Shown: positions 1-9,599 of the stretch, piece after piece
Layout of the letters: each line of letters starts with the position of its first letter
How positions within the stretch are numbered: position 1 is the stretch's first letter
Assembly: GCA_022841345.1 (NCBI GenBank)
Contig: JALHRR010000006.1
Coordinates: 1 to 64,000 of the forward strand
Source of the DNA: Saprospiraceae bacterium
GTDB lineage: Bacteria; Bacteroidota; Bacteroidia; Chitinophagales; Saprospiraceae
Length of the DNA stretch: 64,000 nucleotides
Direction: 5' to 3'
Translations under genes and position numbers: made by a program
Notes under the pieces: model-generated
Told to the model about the DNA's origin: nothing
The model's database searches: none
The model's input: only the letters and a program-made list of their open reading frames with translations

Positions 1-112
1 ATTTTTCATATCCGCAATTGTGTTCAGTGAGTCTTTTCAAAGGATCCTGGGTGTGGCCTATGTAATATCGGTCTTTGGTAGGGGAGTATAGAATGTAGGT
101 GAAGTAAGGCAT
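1..112 (-). CDS. GIY-YIG domain protein, N-terminal fragment cut by window edge
   Basis: Translating the minus strand from an ATG at 110-112 gives 37 residues that run off the window. They begin MPYFTYILYSPTKDRYYIG and continue into HTQDPLKRLTEHN, which is the start of a stand-alone GIY-YIG nuclease-like domain: the YIL and YIG strands, then a conserved arginine in the first helix. Small proteins of this kind (about 80-100 residues, UvrC-N-like) are common in Bacteroidota, often in several copies, and their role is not established. The catalytic glutamate region lies outside the window. It sits just downstream of the tRNA-Ser terminator on the same strand. Confidence 0.8.
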   Translation of the reverse strand, partial: MPYFTYILYSPTKDRYYIGHTQDPLKRLTEHNCGYEK

Positions 113-124
113 AAATCCAAAAAT

Positions 125-154
125 AAAAAACCCTTTGCAAATGCAAAGGGTTTT
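125..154 (-). terminator. Rho-independent terminator after tRNA-Ser
   Basis: A perfect 12-bp inverted repeat (127-138 with 143-154, loop AAAT) lies just past the 3' end of the tRNA on the minus strand. In that direction it reads AAAACCCTTTGC-ATTT-GCAAAGGGTTTT and then a T-rich tract. This is the classic terminator form. Confidence 0.85.
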
Positions 155-157
155 ATG

Positions 158-245
158 CGGAGAGTTAGGGATTCGAACCCTAGAGACCCTTTTGGAGCCT
201 ACACACTTTCCAGGCGTGCGCCTTCGACCACTCGGCCAACTCTCC
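158..245 (-). tRNA. tRNA-Ser (anticodon GGA)
   Basis: The minus strand folds as a class II tRNA of 88 nt. The acceptor stem is GGAGAGT/ACTCTCC with discriminator G, the D stem is GCC/GGC, and the anticodon stem is CACGC/GTGTG around loop CTGGAAA, giving anticodon GGA. A long variable arm follows, then the T arm TAGGG-TTCGAAC-CCTA. The long variable arm and GGA anticodon identify serine (UCC/UCU codons). CCA is not encoded. Confidence 0.95.
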
Positions 246-334
246 AATTTTTCCAAATAATCTTCGTCAAGATTTATTTCGGAGTGCAAAAGTCGCTAAA
301 AAATTATTCAAAAAATAATACTTCTGCAAAAATT

Positions 335-1108
335 CTATTCCGCTCCATATAATCGCCTCGCATTCCGGGTTGTAATCTTCGCTACTTCTTCTTCTGACAT
401 TTCTTTTATCTCGGCTAATTTGCTGCCAATCAATGGGATGTAGCTGCTTTCATTCCGCTTTCCCCGATATGGGGTCGGAGGAAGATAAGGTGCATCCGTT
501 TCTAATACTATGTGTTCCAGTGAAATATTCCTGATTGCATCCGGCAAACTTGATTTTTTGTATGTTAATGGTCCACCTATTCCCAAAAGAAAACCCAATT
601 CGATGATTTCATTAGCCTGATCCTCAGTCCCACTAAAACAATGAAAAATTCCTCTGAATTCAGGCACTTTCAGTGCTTTCACTAAACCAATTAAAATATC
701 AATGGATTCCCTGGAATGAATCACAATGGGCAAATTTTTCTCAATCGCCCATGCTGATTGAATTTTGAATGCCTCTACCTGAATATCCAGTGTGCTTTTA
801 TCCCAGTATAGATCAATTCCGATTTCTCCAACTGCACAAAAATGCCTTTTATCCAGCCATTCTTTCACAATTTTTAGCTGATCTTTCCAGTCCTCAGGTT
901 GTACAGAGCAGGGATGCAGACCCATCATGGGAAATATATTATCAGGGAATTGTGCCTCCAGCGCCAGCATACCATCGATGGAATTCTTATCTACATTCGG
1001 TAAATACATCTCTCTGACCCCTGATTCCAGACTTCTCATTACCATTTCCGTCCTGTCCTCCTCAAATTCGGCACTATATAAATGCGCATGTGTGTCGACC
1101 CAATTCAT
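335..1108 (-). CDS. tatD: TatD family metal-dependent DNase
   Basis: The 257-residue protein has the complete TatD/YcfH amidohydrolase fold. Visible motifs are the N-terminal metal site DTHAHL (about residues 5-10), GEIGID, the HSRES segment, HCFSG and ETDAPYLPP near the C-terminus. These supply the divalent metal ligands of a TIM-barrel 3'-5' deoxyribonuclease. The family acts in the cytoplasm on DNA ends and in DNA-damage clean-up. Length matches the family (about 255-265). It stands alone, divergent from the next gene, with a 157-bp spacer. Confidence 0.93.
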   Translation of the reverse strand: MNWVDTHAHLYSAEFEEDRTEMVMRSLESGVREMYLPNVDKNSIDGMLALEAQFPDNIFPMMGLHPCSVQPEDWKDQLKIVKEWLDKRHFCAVGEIGIDLYWDKSTLDIQVEAFKIQSAWAIEKNLPIVIHSRESIDILIGLVKALKVPEFRGIFHCFSGTEDQANEIIELGFLLGIGGPLTYKKSSLPDAIRNISLEHIVLETDAPYLPPTPYRGKRNESSYIPLIGSKLAEIKEMSEEEVAKITTRNARRLYGAE

Positions 1109-1265
1109 ATTTTATTTCTTTAAAGCTTACAAAAGTACATGATTAATTCCCGCTACATGTATTGTATTATTTTTTGATTCTTCAGAGTGGCTTTTTTTAA
1201 AACTACCGTATATATTAACGGGCATTCCCAATGAATCACTATCTTACTGAATTATTATTCTCTCT

Positions 1266-2057
1266 ATGCAATCCAGACAAATAAAAAGGTGGAAGGTATA
1301 CAGCTCTTTATCCCTGCTGGCTACCATAATAGTTAATTTTTTGGCAAATTATTTACCCATAGCCGGCAAGACCACAGGTGAATTATCTGCACTCTACCCA
1401 AATCTATTTGTACCTGCTGGCATCACCTTTTCTATTTGGGGTTTGATTTATCTTTCCCTCATCATTCTTACGCTATATTTTTTGTTCAGAAGTAATAATG
1501 GGACAGTAGGCAGTGATTTGTTCTGGTCCAAAGTAGGCCCTTATTTCACAGTGGCTAATTTGCTGAACATTTGCTGGATCATGGCATGGCACTATCAAAT
1601 TGTATGGTTGTCTGTATTGATAATGATTTTGTTATTGAGTTCTCTCGTCGGAGTTTATACCAGATTGCATGGCATCCTGAGATCCAAACAACAATTTTCC
1701 AGAAATCTGCACCTCATCCCATTTAGTCTGTATCTGGGCTGGATTTGTGTCGCCCTCATTGCAAACATCGCGGCTTTTCTGGTTTCCATAAATTGGTCTG
1801 GATTTGGATTGAGCCCGGTAATATGGACTGTGATTGTAATAGCGATCGGTACTTTAATATCATTGAGGCTAATGCGCAGATATGGTGATGTGGTATTATC
1901 CGCGGTGACTATCTGGGCATTAGTAGGAATCATGTTGAAAAGGCAGGCCATGGTAGGAACGGAAGGCAACGCTATCATTCTGACATTGTGGATATGCATC
2001 GGCCTTTTGAGTATAGTGATTCTTTACACAATAGTCAAAAAGCCTGCAATACGGTAG
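1266..2057 (+). CDS. TspO/MBR-related multi-pass membrane protein
   Basis: The 263-residue protein is almost entirely hydrophobic, with about seven or eight predicted membrane spans. The segment LFVPAGITFSIWGLIYLSL (about residues 47-65) and the tryptophan-rich span around NICWIMAWHYQIVW resemble proteins annotated in Bacteroidota as tryptophan-rich sensory (TspO-like) proteins. It is longer than classical five-helix TspO (about 160 residues), so a porphyrin or lipid role is only an inference. It converges on dprA with a 5-bp gap. Confidence 0.5.
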   Translation: MQSRQIKRWKVYSSLSLLATIIVNFLANYLPIAGKTTGELSALYPNLFVPAGITFSIWGLIYLSLIILTLYFLFRSNNGTVGSDLFWSKVGPYFTVANLLNICWIMAWHYQIVWLSVLIMILLLSSLVGVYTRLHGILRSKQQFSRNLHLIPFSLYLGWICVALIANIAAFLVSINWSGFGLSPVIWTVIVIAIGTLISLRLMRRYGDVVLSAVTIWALVGIMLKRQAMVGTEGNAIILTLWICIGLLSIVILYTIVKKPAIR

Positions 2058-2062
2058 ATATC

Positions 2063-3160
2063 TCAATTTGCCAATACATATCTTTTTCCAGGTAAAGGCT
2101 TCACCACTCCTTTAAATTCAAGCTGTAATAATAAAGAAGCAACCTGACTGGGTGGAAATACAAGTGTGTTGATGATTTTATCAATCGAAATATCAACATC
2201 AGTAGACAGTAATGAAGCAATCTGCTTTTCCTCTTCATTCATTTCAATAAAAAGCGTCCGCTGAGGTCTTTCAGCTGTATCATGATGCCAGCCCATTGCG
2301 TCCGCAAGATCCTGAGCACTTTCCACCAAATGAGCTTTGTTGTTTTTGATAAGATAATTGCAGCCATTTGATGAAATATCAGTTGGTCTGCCAGGTACGG
2401 CAAATACATCTTTGTCATATCCGTTTGCAATTTCTGCGGAGATCATCGAACCACCTTTTAATGCGGATTCCACTACCAGAAGTGCATCACACATACCGGC
2501 AATGATTCTGTTTCGCATGGGAAAATTCATGGCATCCGGTTTGGTGGAAAATGGAAATTCACTTAGGAGGCCTCCGTTTTCATACATTTTTTCAACTGTC
2601 TTCTTATGCGCAGAGGGGTACACTATGTCCAGGCTGGAGCCCATCACTCCCACAGTTGGAATTTCAGACTGGACACAAGCTCTGTGAGCAGTAATATCAA
2701 CTCCATATGCCAGCCCACTGATCACCAATAATGAATGGTCTTTTAAATCCGTAATGATATTTTCTGTAATCTCACGGCCATGTGCACTGGGTCTTCTGGT
2801 GCCGACAACACCCAATATCTTGGAGGCATTGAGATCTGCATTCCCTTTGTAAAATAAGAGGACAGGAGCATCCTTTATGGGTTTCATCCTCCAGGGATAA
2901 TCATTGTCCAGGTAGAATAAAGTCTTGACTTTATGTTTATCAATCCTTTCCAGTTGTTGTTCAGCATCTTCAAAGCTGGATTTCTTTACAATTGCATCTG
3001 CAATGGCGAGGCCTATGCCCGGAATTTGCATAAGCTGCCTTTTTTTATTTTGAAACACAGCCTCCAGACTTCCACTGTAACTTACCAGATTGCGGGCAGA
3101 GATAGGACCTACATTAGGTAAAAGAGCCAGCGCTAATTGATAAAATTGCTTTTCTTCCAT
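2063..3160 (-). CDS. dprA: DNA-processing protein DprA
   Basis: DprA binds incoming single-stranded DNA and loads RecA during natural transformation. The 365-residue protein shows the N-terminal helix-hairpin-helix (GIGLAIADAIVKK, about residues 49-61), the Rossmann-like core with VVGTRRPSAHGRE and the SGLAYGVDITAHR signature, and a C-terminal winged-helix segment. These are the three usual parts in the usual order, and the length fits. It follows the TMTC-like gene on the same strand with a 6-bp gap, so the two are probably co-transcribed. Confidence 0.95.
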   Translation of the reverse strand: MEEKQFYQLALALLPNVGPISARNLVSYSGSLEAVFQNKKRQLMQIPGIGLAIADAIVKKSSFEDAEQQLERIDKHKVKTLFYLDNDYPWRMKPIKDAPVLLFYKGNADLNASKILGVVGTRRPSAHGREITENIITDLKDHSLLVISGLAYGVDITAHRACVQSEIPTVGVMGSSLDIVYPSAHKKTVEKMYENGGLLSEFPFSTKPDAMNFPMRNRIIAGMCDALLVVESALKGGSMISAEIANGYDKDVFAVPGRPTDISSNGCNYLIKNNKAHLVESAQDLADAMGWHHDTAERPQRTLFIEMNEEEKQIASLLSTDVDISIDKIINTLVFPPSQVASLLLQLEFKGVVKPLPGKRYVLAN

Positions 3161-3166
3161 ACCGAA

Positions 3167-5107
3167 TCAATAACTGTTGGCCTTCTCCTGATAAAATGAT
3201 GCTTTTTCAATATCTCCTAAAGAATGATAAACTTCAGCAAGTGCTGTGTATATCCGCCTGCTTTCCGGAACCATTTCAATTCCTTTCTCCATAATTAAAA
3301 TTCCAATGTCCGGTTTTTTCAACTTACCCACATAGTGTGTGTACCCAATATAATAAAAGAATTCCTCCAATTCCGTGCGGTACTGCCCGGTCGAACTAAG
3401 ATATTGAAGATACTCAAACATGAAAGGATGTCCGGGAACTTCCTCAGCTATTTCTGTGAAGGATTGCATTAAAGGCTTAATCTCTCTCTTATGTCTGAAA
3501 TATTCAGTGGCGACACCGAGTTTCATAGTAAACGCATCATTATATCTGGGATAGATTTGAAGTGATTTTTCAATCAAAGGAGCTGCCTGATCGAGCAATT
3601 GAAGCTGGATATCTCTGTCAGTTTCCAGCTTGTATTGATTGAAATATTGAGTCGCCATAAATACATTTGCTCTGGCAGAATTTCCTGATACCTGAATGGC
3701 AGCCTCATTTAAGGTCCGGTCATTTTCCCACGCAGGAACTCTATCAAGTGTTTTCCAGATGTATCCGCCCATGATAATTAATAGAATTGACAGCGGAACG
3801 GCATAAATACCCTTCATCGCGGGACCTAATTGAATGTTCTTGTTCAGCACTAAAATATACGCAAGCCACAAAGTGAATCCCAGTGATGAGACATAAATGA
3901 ATCTTTCATTCATAAATGTACCCACAGAAAAAACTACGTTGGAAACAATCGACAAGGTGGCCAGGAAGAATATAATGGAAAAAGCAGTGATGCTTTTTTG
4001 ACGCCAGGTCTTGAACAATATCACTGCCAGAAGCACATAAAAAAGCAAAGAAATGATTGTTCCGATATTTGTCCACTCCATGATCGGAATATGGTAAGGA
4101 TAATAATCATGCGTCAAGGGATGCGGGAAGATTAACAATTTGATATACAGTCCCAAAGTATACATAATGGTCGCTGACCTCTGGAGGCTGGTCATTTCAA
4201 GGAAAGGATCATTTATAAGGCTGGTAACAGGCTGCCCACTGTCCAGCAGGAATCCAATGACCTGATATCTGAGAATTATATAAGCTATTGTTACAGCAAG
4301 CAATGTGATACAAAGTGTCCAAAATTGTCTTGCATTAGGCTTACAGAAAAACCAAACAGCTATCGGAATAACAGCAAGAAATGTAATGGCATTTTCTTTG
4401 GCCAGCAATCCAAGTGCATATAATATTGCGGCTAGCATCAACCATTTATTTTTACCGGATCGGATGAAAAGAACTGAAGCACCCATAGCCGCCAGCGCTC
4501 CCATAAAAGTCAGAATTTCATCTCTGCCTTTAATGTTGGCCACCACTTCTGAATGAACCGGATGTGCCAAAAAGAGAAGACCGCAAATAAAAGGAATGCT
4601 CCAAAACCATTTTTTATCAGGCTTCAATGGGAATAGTAAATCCAGCACCCAAAGAATCAACACGCCTGTCAGAAAATAAAGGATGAGATTTACAAGATGT
4701 CCTATCATCGGATTTTGCCCAAAAAACTGATGTTCAATGGCAAATGTGACAATGGATAATGGTCTGTATCTTGACCCGGCTACAAGATTTTTCTGTTCAC
4801 CAAAATATCCCTGAAAGCTCTCTGTGCTAAAAATCTTACCGATCCCGCTTAAGCCTTCTTTCACATAATTATTGTCGACAATGACTATTTTGTCATCCAA
4901 AGTATAGGAGTATCCAATGCTTTGACCATATAAAAGACTGACTAGAATAAGATATATCAAGCATGCCCAGCCATATTTTTTAAAAAATGGTTTTCTCTGA
5001 ATAGATTGATCCGGAACAGGTGTGGCTTTTATAATGCCTGAACTTCCTTCCACTTGAGGTTTTCGTTTTGCAACTGAATTGCTTCTTTTTTTTCCGGGAT
5101 TGGCCAT
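3167..5107 (-). CDS. TMTC-like membrane protein with C-terminal TPR repeats
   Basis: The 646-residue protein has a cytoplasmic basic tail, about ten membrane spans (residues 45-440) and a soluble C-terminal part with tetratricopeptide helices (about 470-640). An acidic pair in the first extracytoplasmic loop (TLDDK, about residues 70-74) and the downstream SRYRPLSIVTFAIEH segment are the marks of GT-C type membrane glycosyltransferases related to TMTC proteins. A transfer of sugar from a lipid carrier to proteins is the likely reaction, but substrate and acceptor are unknown. It is probably in one transcript with dprA. Confidence 0.72.
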   Translation of the reverse strand: MANPGKKRSNSVAKRKPQVEGSSGIIKATPVPDQSIQRKPFFKKYGWACLIYLILVSLLYGQSIGYSYTLDDKIVIVDNNYVKEGLSGIGKIFSTESFQGYFGEQKNLVAGSRYRPLSIVTFAIEHQFFGQNPMIGHLVNLILYFLTGVLILWVLDLLFPLKPDKKWFWSIPFICGLLFLAHPVHSEVVANIKGRDEILTFMGALAAMGASVLFIRSGKNKWLMLAAILYALGLLAKENAITFLAVIPIAVWFFCKPNARQFWTLCITLLAVTIAYIILRYQVIGFLLDSGQPVTSLINDPFLEMTSLQRSATIMYTLGLYIKLLIFPHPLTHDYYPYHIPIMEWTNIGTIISLLFYVLLAVILFKTWRQKSITAFSIIFFLATLSIVSNVVFSVGTFMNERFIYVSSLGFTLWLAYILVLNKNIQLGPAMKGIYAVPLSILLIIMGGYIWKTLDRVPAWENDRTLNEAAIQVSGNSARANVFMATQYFNQYKLETDRDIQLQLLDQAAPLIEKSLQIYPRYNDAFTMKLGVATEYFRHKREIKPLMQSFTEIAEEVPGHPFMFEYLQYLSSTGQYRTELEEFFYYIGYTHYVGKLKKPDIGILIMEKGIEMVPESRRIYTALAEVYHSLGDIEKASFYQEKANSY

Positions 5108-5212
5108 TGATTTTCCTCAAATTGTTTTCAGGGAATGAAAATATATGTTTTTTATGAATATATAGTATTCGTAAGAAAAATCTTGACACCGCATATTGAG
5201 AAAATATGCAAA

Positions 5213-5246
5213 CAAAAAATCCCCGCCACAAAAATGTGACAGGGAT
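5213..5246 (-). terminator. Terminator downstream of sucA
   Basis: On the minus strand, about 40 bp after the sucA stop, ATCCCTGTCACA pairs with TGTGGCGGGGAT (5235-5246 with 5219-5230, loop TTTT) and is followed by TTTTTTG. Two positions are G-U pairs. Strong Rho-independent terminator. Confidence 0.8.
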
Positions 5247-5284
5247 GTATGATTTAAAGCAAGAATATTATTACCCGATCAGGT

Positions 5285-8026
5285 TTATTCAAAGGCACTT
5301 GCCAACAAATTGGCTTCCTGCTCGTCATGCACTTTCTTGAAGCCTGTTGCGGGAGAAGCACTCGCTTTTCTGGAAATCAACTTGTCAAAAAGTCCGGGGT
5401 AATTAACAGTCAGGTGCGACCAGGCACCCATGTTCATGGATTCTTCCTGAACCCAGAATTTTTCTGCGCCTTTATATTTATCCACTATCTTTTGAATCTG
5501 GGTTTCTGCCAAAGGATAAAGCTGTTCAATTCTTACGATAGCTACATCTTCCCTTTTGAGTTCTTCTTTTTTCTGAAGAAGTCCATAGTACACTTTACCG
5601 GAGCAGAAAAGAATTCTCCTGATATTTTTGGCTTGTTTGCCTGAAACACCTGCATCATCTATGACTTCCTGGAAACGTTTTCCTTTGTGGAAATCTTCTC
5701 TGGATGATACACACAGTGGATGTCTAAGTAAAGACTTTGGAGACATCACTATCAAAGGTTTTCTGAACTCCCATTCCAGCTGCCTTCTGAGCGCATGGAA
5801 CATATTAGCAGGTGTTGTAGGATTTATTACTACCAGGTTCAGATTGGCACACAATTGAAGGAATCTCTCCAATCTTGCACTGGAATGTTCAGGACCCTGG
5901 CCTTCATAACCGTGAGGTAATAGCATCACCAGGCCACTCATTCTTTGCCATTTGCTTTGACCGGCAGCAATATATTGATCCACGATCACCTGAGCACCAT
6001 TATAGAAATCTCCAAACTGAGCTTCCCAGATGACCAGGGAATTTGGACTTGCCATTGAGTATCCATACTCAAATCCCAGCACTGCAAATTCTGAAAGAAG
6101 GGAATTGTAAATTCTGAATTTGCCTTGCTTATCCGCTATTCCATCCAATCTGTTGAGCTCCCTGAAATCATTGCTGTCATAAAACACCGCATGTCTGTGT
6201 GAGAAAGTACCTCTCTTCACATCCTGACCACTGAATCTGACATCTTTTTCTTCCAGCAAAATTGAACCATAAGCCAGTAATTCTCCCAATTGCCAATCCA
6301 GCTTGTTGTCATCCAGCAATTTTTGCGAGCCTGACATTAATCTGTTGATCTTGCCCAGTGGAGAGAAATCTGCCGGAATGGTAGAAAGATGCTTAAGGAT
6401 TTTGTCCACTGATTCAGCAGCAATACCAGTATCCGGAGATTTTTCGAAATGTTTTTGAGTGGCATTTTTGGTCAGTGCTCTCCATGCTTTTTCCGGTTCC
6501 TGGTATTTATATGGAAGTGATTTTTCTTTTACATGATCCAGACGAGCCTGCAGATCATCCCAGAATGCCTTTTCCATATCGTTTGCCAGATTCTGTTCTA
6601 TGCTGCCTCTGGTAATAAGCGTATTGATATAGATTTCTCTTGGATCGGGGTGTTTATTAATGAGATTGTACATCTCAGGCTGGGTAAATTTGGGATCATC
6701 TCCTTCATTGTGACCATGTCTGCGATAGCAAACCATATCTATGAATACGTCTACATTGAATTTTTGTCTGAATTCAGTTGCCAGTTCGATAGCATACACT
6801 ACCGATTCCGGATCGTCTCCATTGACATGGAATACCGGAGCATTGATAGCGTTAGCAAGTCCTGTACAATATGTAGAAGAGCGCGCATCATCAAAATCAG
6901 TTGTAAATCCAATCTGGTTGTTGATCACAAAATGCAATGTTCCACCTGTATAATATCCTTTTAATTTGGACATTTGAATGACTTCATACACTACACCCTG
7001 ACCAGCCAGTGCAGCATCTCCATGAATCAATACCGGAAGTATTTTGTCAAAATCGCTGTTATATAATATATCGGCTTTTGCTCTTGAAAACCCTTCTACT
7101 ACCGGATTTACAGATTCAAGGTGAGAAGGATTGGGCGAAAGCTTCAGATGAACTGTTTTTCCCGTAGGAGTTTCAACCATGGATGAATATCCAAGGTGAT
7201 ACTTGACGTCGCCATCTCCATAGCTTAGGTCGGGGACTGCAGTTCCTTCGAATTCGTTGAAAATCTGCTCGTAGGTTTTTCCCATGATATTGGCCAGAAC
7301 ATTTAATCTGCCTCTGTGTGCCATACCGATGATGACTTCTTCTACACCCAGGTCCGCGCCTTTATTAATCGTAGCATCCAGAGCAGCTATTGTAGTCTCT
7401 CCACCTTCCAATGAAAATCTTTTTTGGCCTACATATTTGGTGTGCAGAAATTTTTCAAACATGGCCGCACCATTAAGCTTTGAAAGTATTCTTTTCTTTT
7501 TCTCCATATCAAAGCCATAGAATTCCTTTACTGCTGCTTTTTCCATCTGATCACGAAGCCAGTATCTTTGCTCCATATTTTCTATGTGCATAAACTCGAC
7601 ACCGATATTTCCACAGTAAACAAGCTTTAGGTGGCTTATTAATTCACTCAGCGTGACATTTTGAAGCCCTACAACCTGGGCAGCATGAAATACCTGATTC
7701 AGGTCTTCATCTGACAGCTGATAATCAGTCAGGTCAAGATGTGGTCTTCTGTCTTTTCTCTGGCGAATAGGATTGGTTGTAGAAAGTAAATGCCCGCGTG
7801 TTCTGAAAGCATAAATTAATTTCAATACTCCTAATTCTTTGACCAGGTTTCCGCTGGATCTGGCAGTTTCATAGCCATTGGAACTCCCATTTTTGGAGGC
7901 AAAATCAAAGCCTTCAAAAAATGTTCTCCAACCCTGGTCTATAGTTTCAGGAGAATCCTGATAAGATTTGTACAATGAGTCAATATAACTCGGGTGCGCA
8001 TTAAAAATATACGATAAATCGTTCAT
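5285..8026 (-). CDS. sucA: 2-oxoglutarate dehydrogenase E1 component
   Basis: This is the thiamine-diphosphate-dependent E1 subunit that decarboxylates 2-oxoglutarate in the TCA cycle and passes the succinyl group to the E2 lipoyl domain. The 913-residue protein has the N-terminal E2-binding segment (SYIFNAHPSYIDSLYKSYQ), the GMAHRGRLNVL motif, HGDAALAGQGVVYE, the thiamine-binding ICYRRHGHNEGDDP-like stretch (here VCYRRHGHNEGDDPKFTQP), and the C-terminal transketolase pyrimidine domain with FEYGYSMASP and LLPHGYEGQGPEHSSAR. The length fits the family. The E2 gene sucB is not adjacent. It is transcribed alone and has its own terminator. Confidence 0.97.
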   Translation of the reverse strand: MNDLSYIFNAHPSYIDSLYKSYQDSPETIDQGWRTFFEGFDFASKNGSSNGYETARSSGNLVKELGVLKLIYAFRTRGHLLSTTNPIRQRKDRRPHLDLTDYQLSDEDLNQVFHAAQVVGLQNVTLSELISHLKLVYCGNIGVEFMHIENMEQRYWLRDQMEKAAVKEFYGFDMEKKKRILSKLNGAAMFEKFLHTKYVGQKRFSLEGGETTIAALDATINKGADLGVEEVIIGMAHRGRLNVLANIMGKTYEQIFNEFEGTAVPDLSYGDGDVKYHLGYSSMVETPTGKTVHLKLSPNPSHLESVNPVVEGFSRAKADILYNSDFDKILPVLIHGDAALAGQGVVYEVIQMSKLKGYYTGGTLHFVINNQIGFTTDFDDARSSTYCTGLANAINAPVFHVNGDDPESVVYAIELATEFRQKFNVDVFIDMVCYRRHGHNEGDDPKFTQPEMYNLINKHPDPREIYINTLITRGSIEQNLANDMEKAFWDDLQARLDHVKEKSLPYKYQEPEKAWRALTKNATQKHFEKSPDTGIAAESVDKILKHLSTIPADFSPLGKINRLMSGSQKLLDDNKLDWQLGELLAYGSILLEEKDVRFSGQDVKRGTFSHRHAVFYDSNDFRELNRLDGIADKQGKFRIYNSLLSEFAVLGFEYGYSMASPNSLVIWEAQFGDFYNGAQVIVDQYIAAGQSKWQRMSGLVMLLPHGYEGQGPEHSSARLERFLQLCANLNLVVINPTTPANMFHALRRQLEWEFRKPLIVMSPKSLLRHPLCVSSREDFHKGKRFQEVIDDAGVSGKQAKNIRRILFCSGKVYYGLLQKKEELKREDVAIVRIEQLYPLAETQIQKIVDKYKGAEKFWVQEESMNMGAWSHLTVNYPGLFDKLISRKASASPATGFKKVHDEQEANLLASAFE

Positions 8027-8199
8027 CTGAATATGTTCATTTGATGGTATAGATACAGATCGCTAACAGTTTTTGCTGAAAATGGATGCAAAATTATTAA
8101 TTTTGAATCTTTATAGCGGAATAAATGCAAATACATTCGTTAAGAAAATAGATTTAACGTCTGCTTCGTTCATTCTGATCTGTTTTTAAAGACAAATAC

Positions 8200-8400
8200 A
8201 TGAAAAATACACCTTTGAAATGCGCATTATGGATAGCAATATTGTTGGTATCTTCATTATCATTTCCTTCATGTGCCGTTAAAAGTGGCTGCCCGGCTGA
8301 GGTTTCAAGGGAGCAGGCCATAAAAGCAAACAAGAAAAAGAAAAGAGATAAACCAACTGAGTTATTTTCGAAAGATGTTCGCAAAAAGATGAAAGGTTAG
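8200..8400 (+). CDS. Small predicted lipoprotein
   Basis: The 66-residue product has a lipoprotein signal peptide ending SFPSC, with the lipid-modified cysteine at residue 25. The mature part is about 42 residues, very basic, with a second cysteine (SGCP) and a KKKKRDK run. No known domain is visible; function unknown. Its last four bases overlap the end of the convergent permease gene. A 76-residue reading frame also exists on the other strand, but this one has the better start, signal peptide and codon pattern. Confidence 0.65.
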   Translation: MKNTPLKCALWIAILLVSSLSFPSCAVKSGCPAEVSREQAIKANKKKKRDKPTELFSKDVRKKMKG

Positions 8401-9599
8401 TACCATTTTAATCGTCTCCCTTTTGCACCGGCTTTATCCTGGAGCCAATTTCCAATTACATTCAGGCTAATCAAAATTCCTGCAATCATCAGTCCCGGAA
8501 ATACAACCAGCCACCAGGCCTCAGGATGTCTTCTGATTCCCCCTAATTGATTCCCCCAATTGACCTGCTCTATTGGCAGCCCAAGACTTAAAAATGAGAG
8601 TGTAGCATCCAGCATAATCACTCCTGAAAAACCAAATGCAAATACAGTAATCAGGGGAGTCCAGATATTAGGCAGTAAATCCCGAAGTAATAATTTCCAG
8701 AATGGGATTTCCTGATGCAAAGCTTGCTGCAGGTACGGCTGATATTTTCTGCGTAATACTTCAGACCGGACCAGCCGCGCAGTAAGTGGCCATGTCAGCA
8801 GACTGATCAAACCTATCATCGTCCAGACACTTTGTTGTTTGACTACAGCTGATAGAGCCAGAATGATCAGCAGTGCAGGAATTGCTGTCAGCCATTCAAT
8901 CATTCTTGAAATAGCGCTATCAAGCGGGAATTGTATCCAATTGGTCTCCAACTTTCTCTTTTTTTCGAGAAGATTAATGAAATAAAAAATGAGAACAAGA
9001 ATGAATAAGCTGCAGCAAAACATGAAAGCAAACGCCCCGGCGCCTAAAACAAACATTTGAAGTAAATCATACCCATGAATGATCACTATCAGGAATATGA
9101 AAAGTGCAATGGACCTGATCAATGCACCTGCAATGCTCCATTTTATGCCATGATCTCCATACCATCCTGCTGAAGCGCCCATTATGATTCCAATAAACAA
9201 GGATATGATCATCACTCCAAACCCAATTGTCAGGGCATACCAGATTCCACTAATTAATCCTGCCGCTACATCCCGCCCAAGATGGTCTGTACCGGCCAGA
9301 TGTCTGTTGGCATTTTCTCCCTGACCCGAAATACTCATAGGAGATAAGAGTCTCCTTTTCAAATCTATATTTTTTTCAGAGATGGCAATCAGTGGGCGAA
9401 GCTGCCAGCCGGAGTCCGGATGGATAGTTTTGGAAGATTGCTTAGGGAAGTAATATGTCTCATTACCGGTTTTCAAAATGACCGGACCATCGCCTTTAAG
9501 CAGAGGTGTCATGAAAGACAGTAGCATGAGACATAGCATAAATCCTATACTCAATTTGACTTTTACAGGTATTTGCCATTTCAGAAAATCCTTTCTCAT
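8397..9599 (-). CDS. Peptide ABC transporter permease, OppC/DppC type
   Basis: The 400-residue inner-membrane protein has the OppC layout: an N-terminal span, a periplasmic stretch with GTDHLGRDVAAGLISG (the DppC/OppC signature), and a C-terminal bundle of spans with the EAA-type ATPase-contact loop around ALHQEIPFWKLLLRDLLPN. A hydrophobic plus basic insert near residues 185-225 makes it longer than E. coli DppC (300). Its start overlaps the upstream permease by four bases (ATGA), so translation is probably coupled. The substrate is probably a di- or oligopeptide; nickel or another ligand cannot be excluded. Confidence 0.88.
   Translation of the reverse strand: MRKDFLKWQIPVKVKLSIGFMLCLMLLSFMTPLLKGDGPVILKTGNETYYFPKQSSKTIHPDSGWQLRPLIAISEKNIDLKRRLLSPMSISGQGENANRHLAGTDHLGRDVAAGLISGIWYALTIGFGVMIISLFIGIIMGASAGWYGDHGIKWSIAGALIRSIALFIFLIVIIHGYDLLQMFVLGAGAFAFMFCCSLFILVLIFYFINLLEKKRKLETNWIQFPLDSAISRMIEWLTAIPALLIILALSAVVKQQSVWTMIGLISLLTWPLTARLVRSEVLRRKYQPYLQQALHQEIPFWKLLLRDLLPNIWTPLITVFAFGFSGVIMLDATLSFLSLGLPIEQVNWGNQLGGIRRHPEAWWLVVFPGLMIAGILISLNVIGNWLQDKAGAKGRRLKWY

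Noticed and set aside
8154-8384. 76-residue gene opposite the small lipoprotein
   Set aside because: The plus-strand frame has a clean lipoprotein signal; this one is its shadow.
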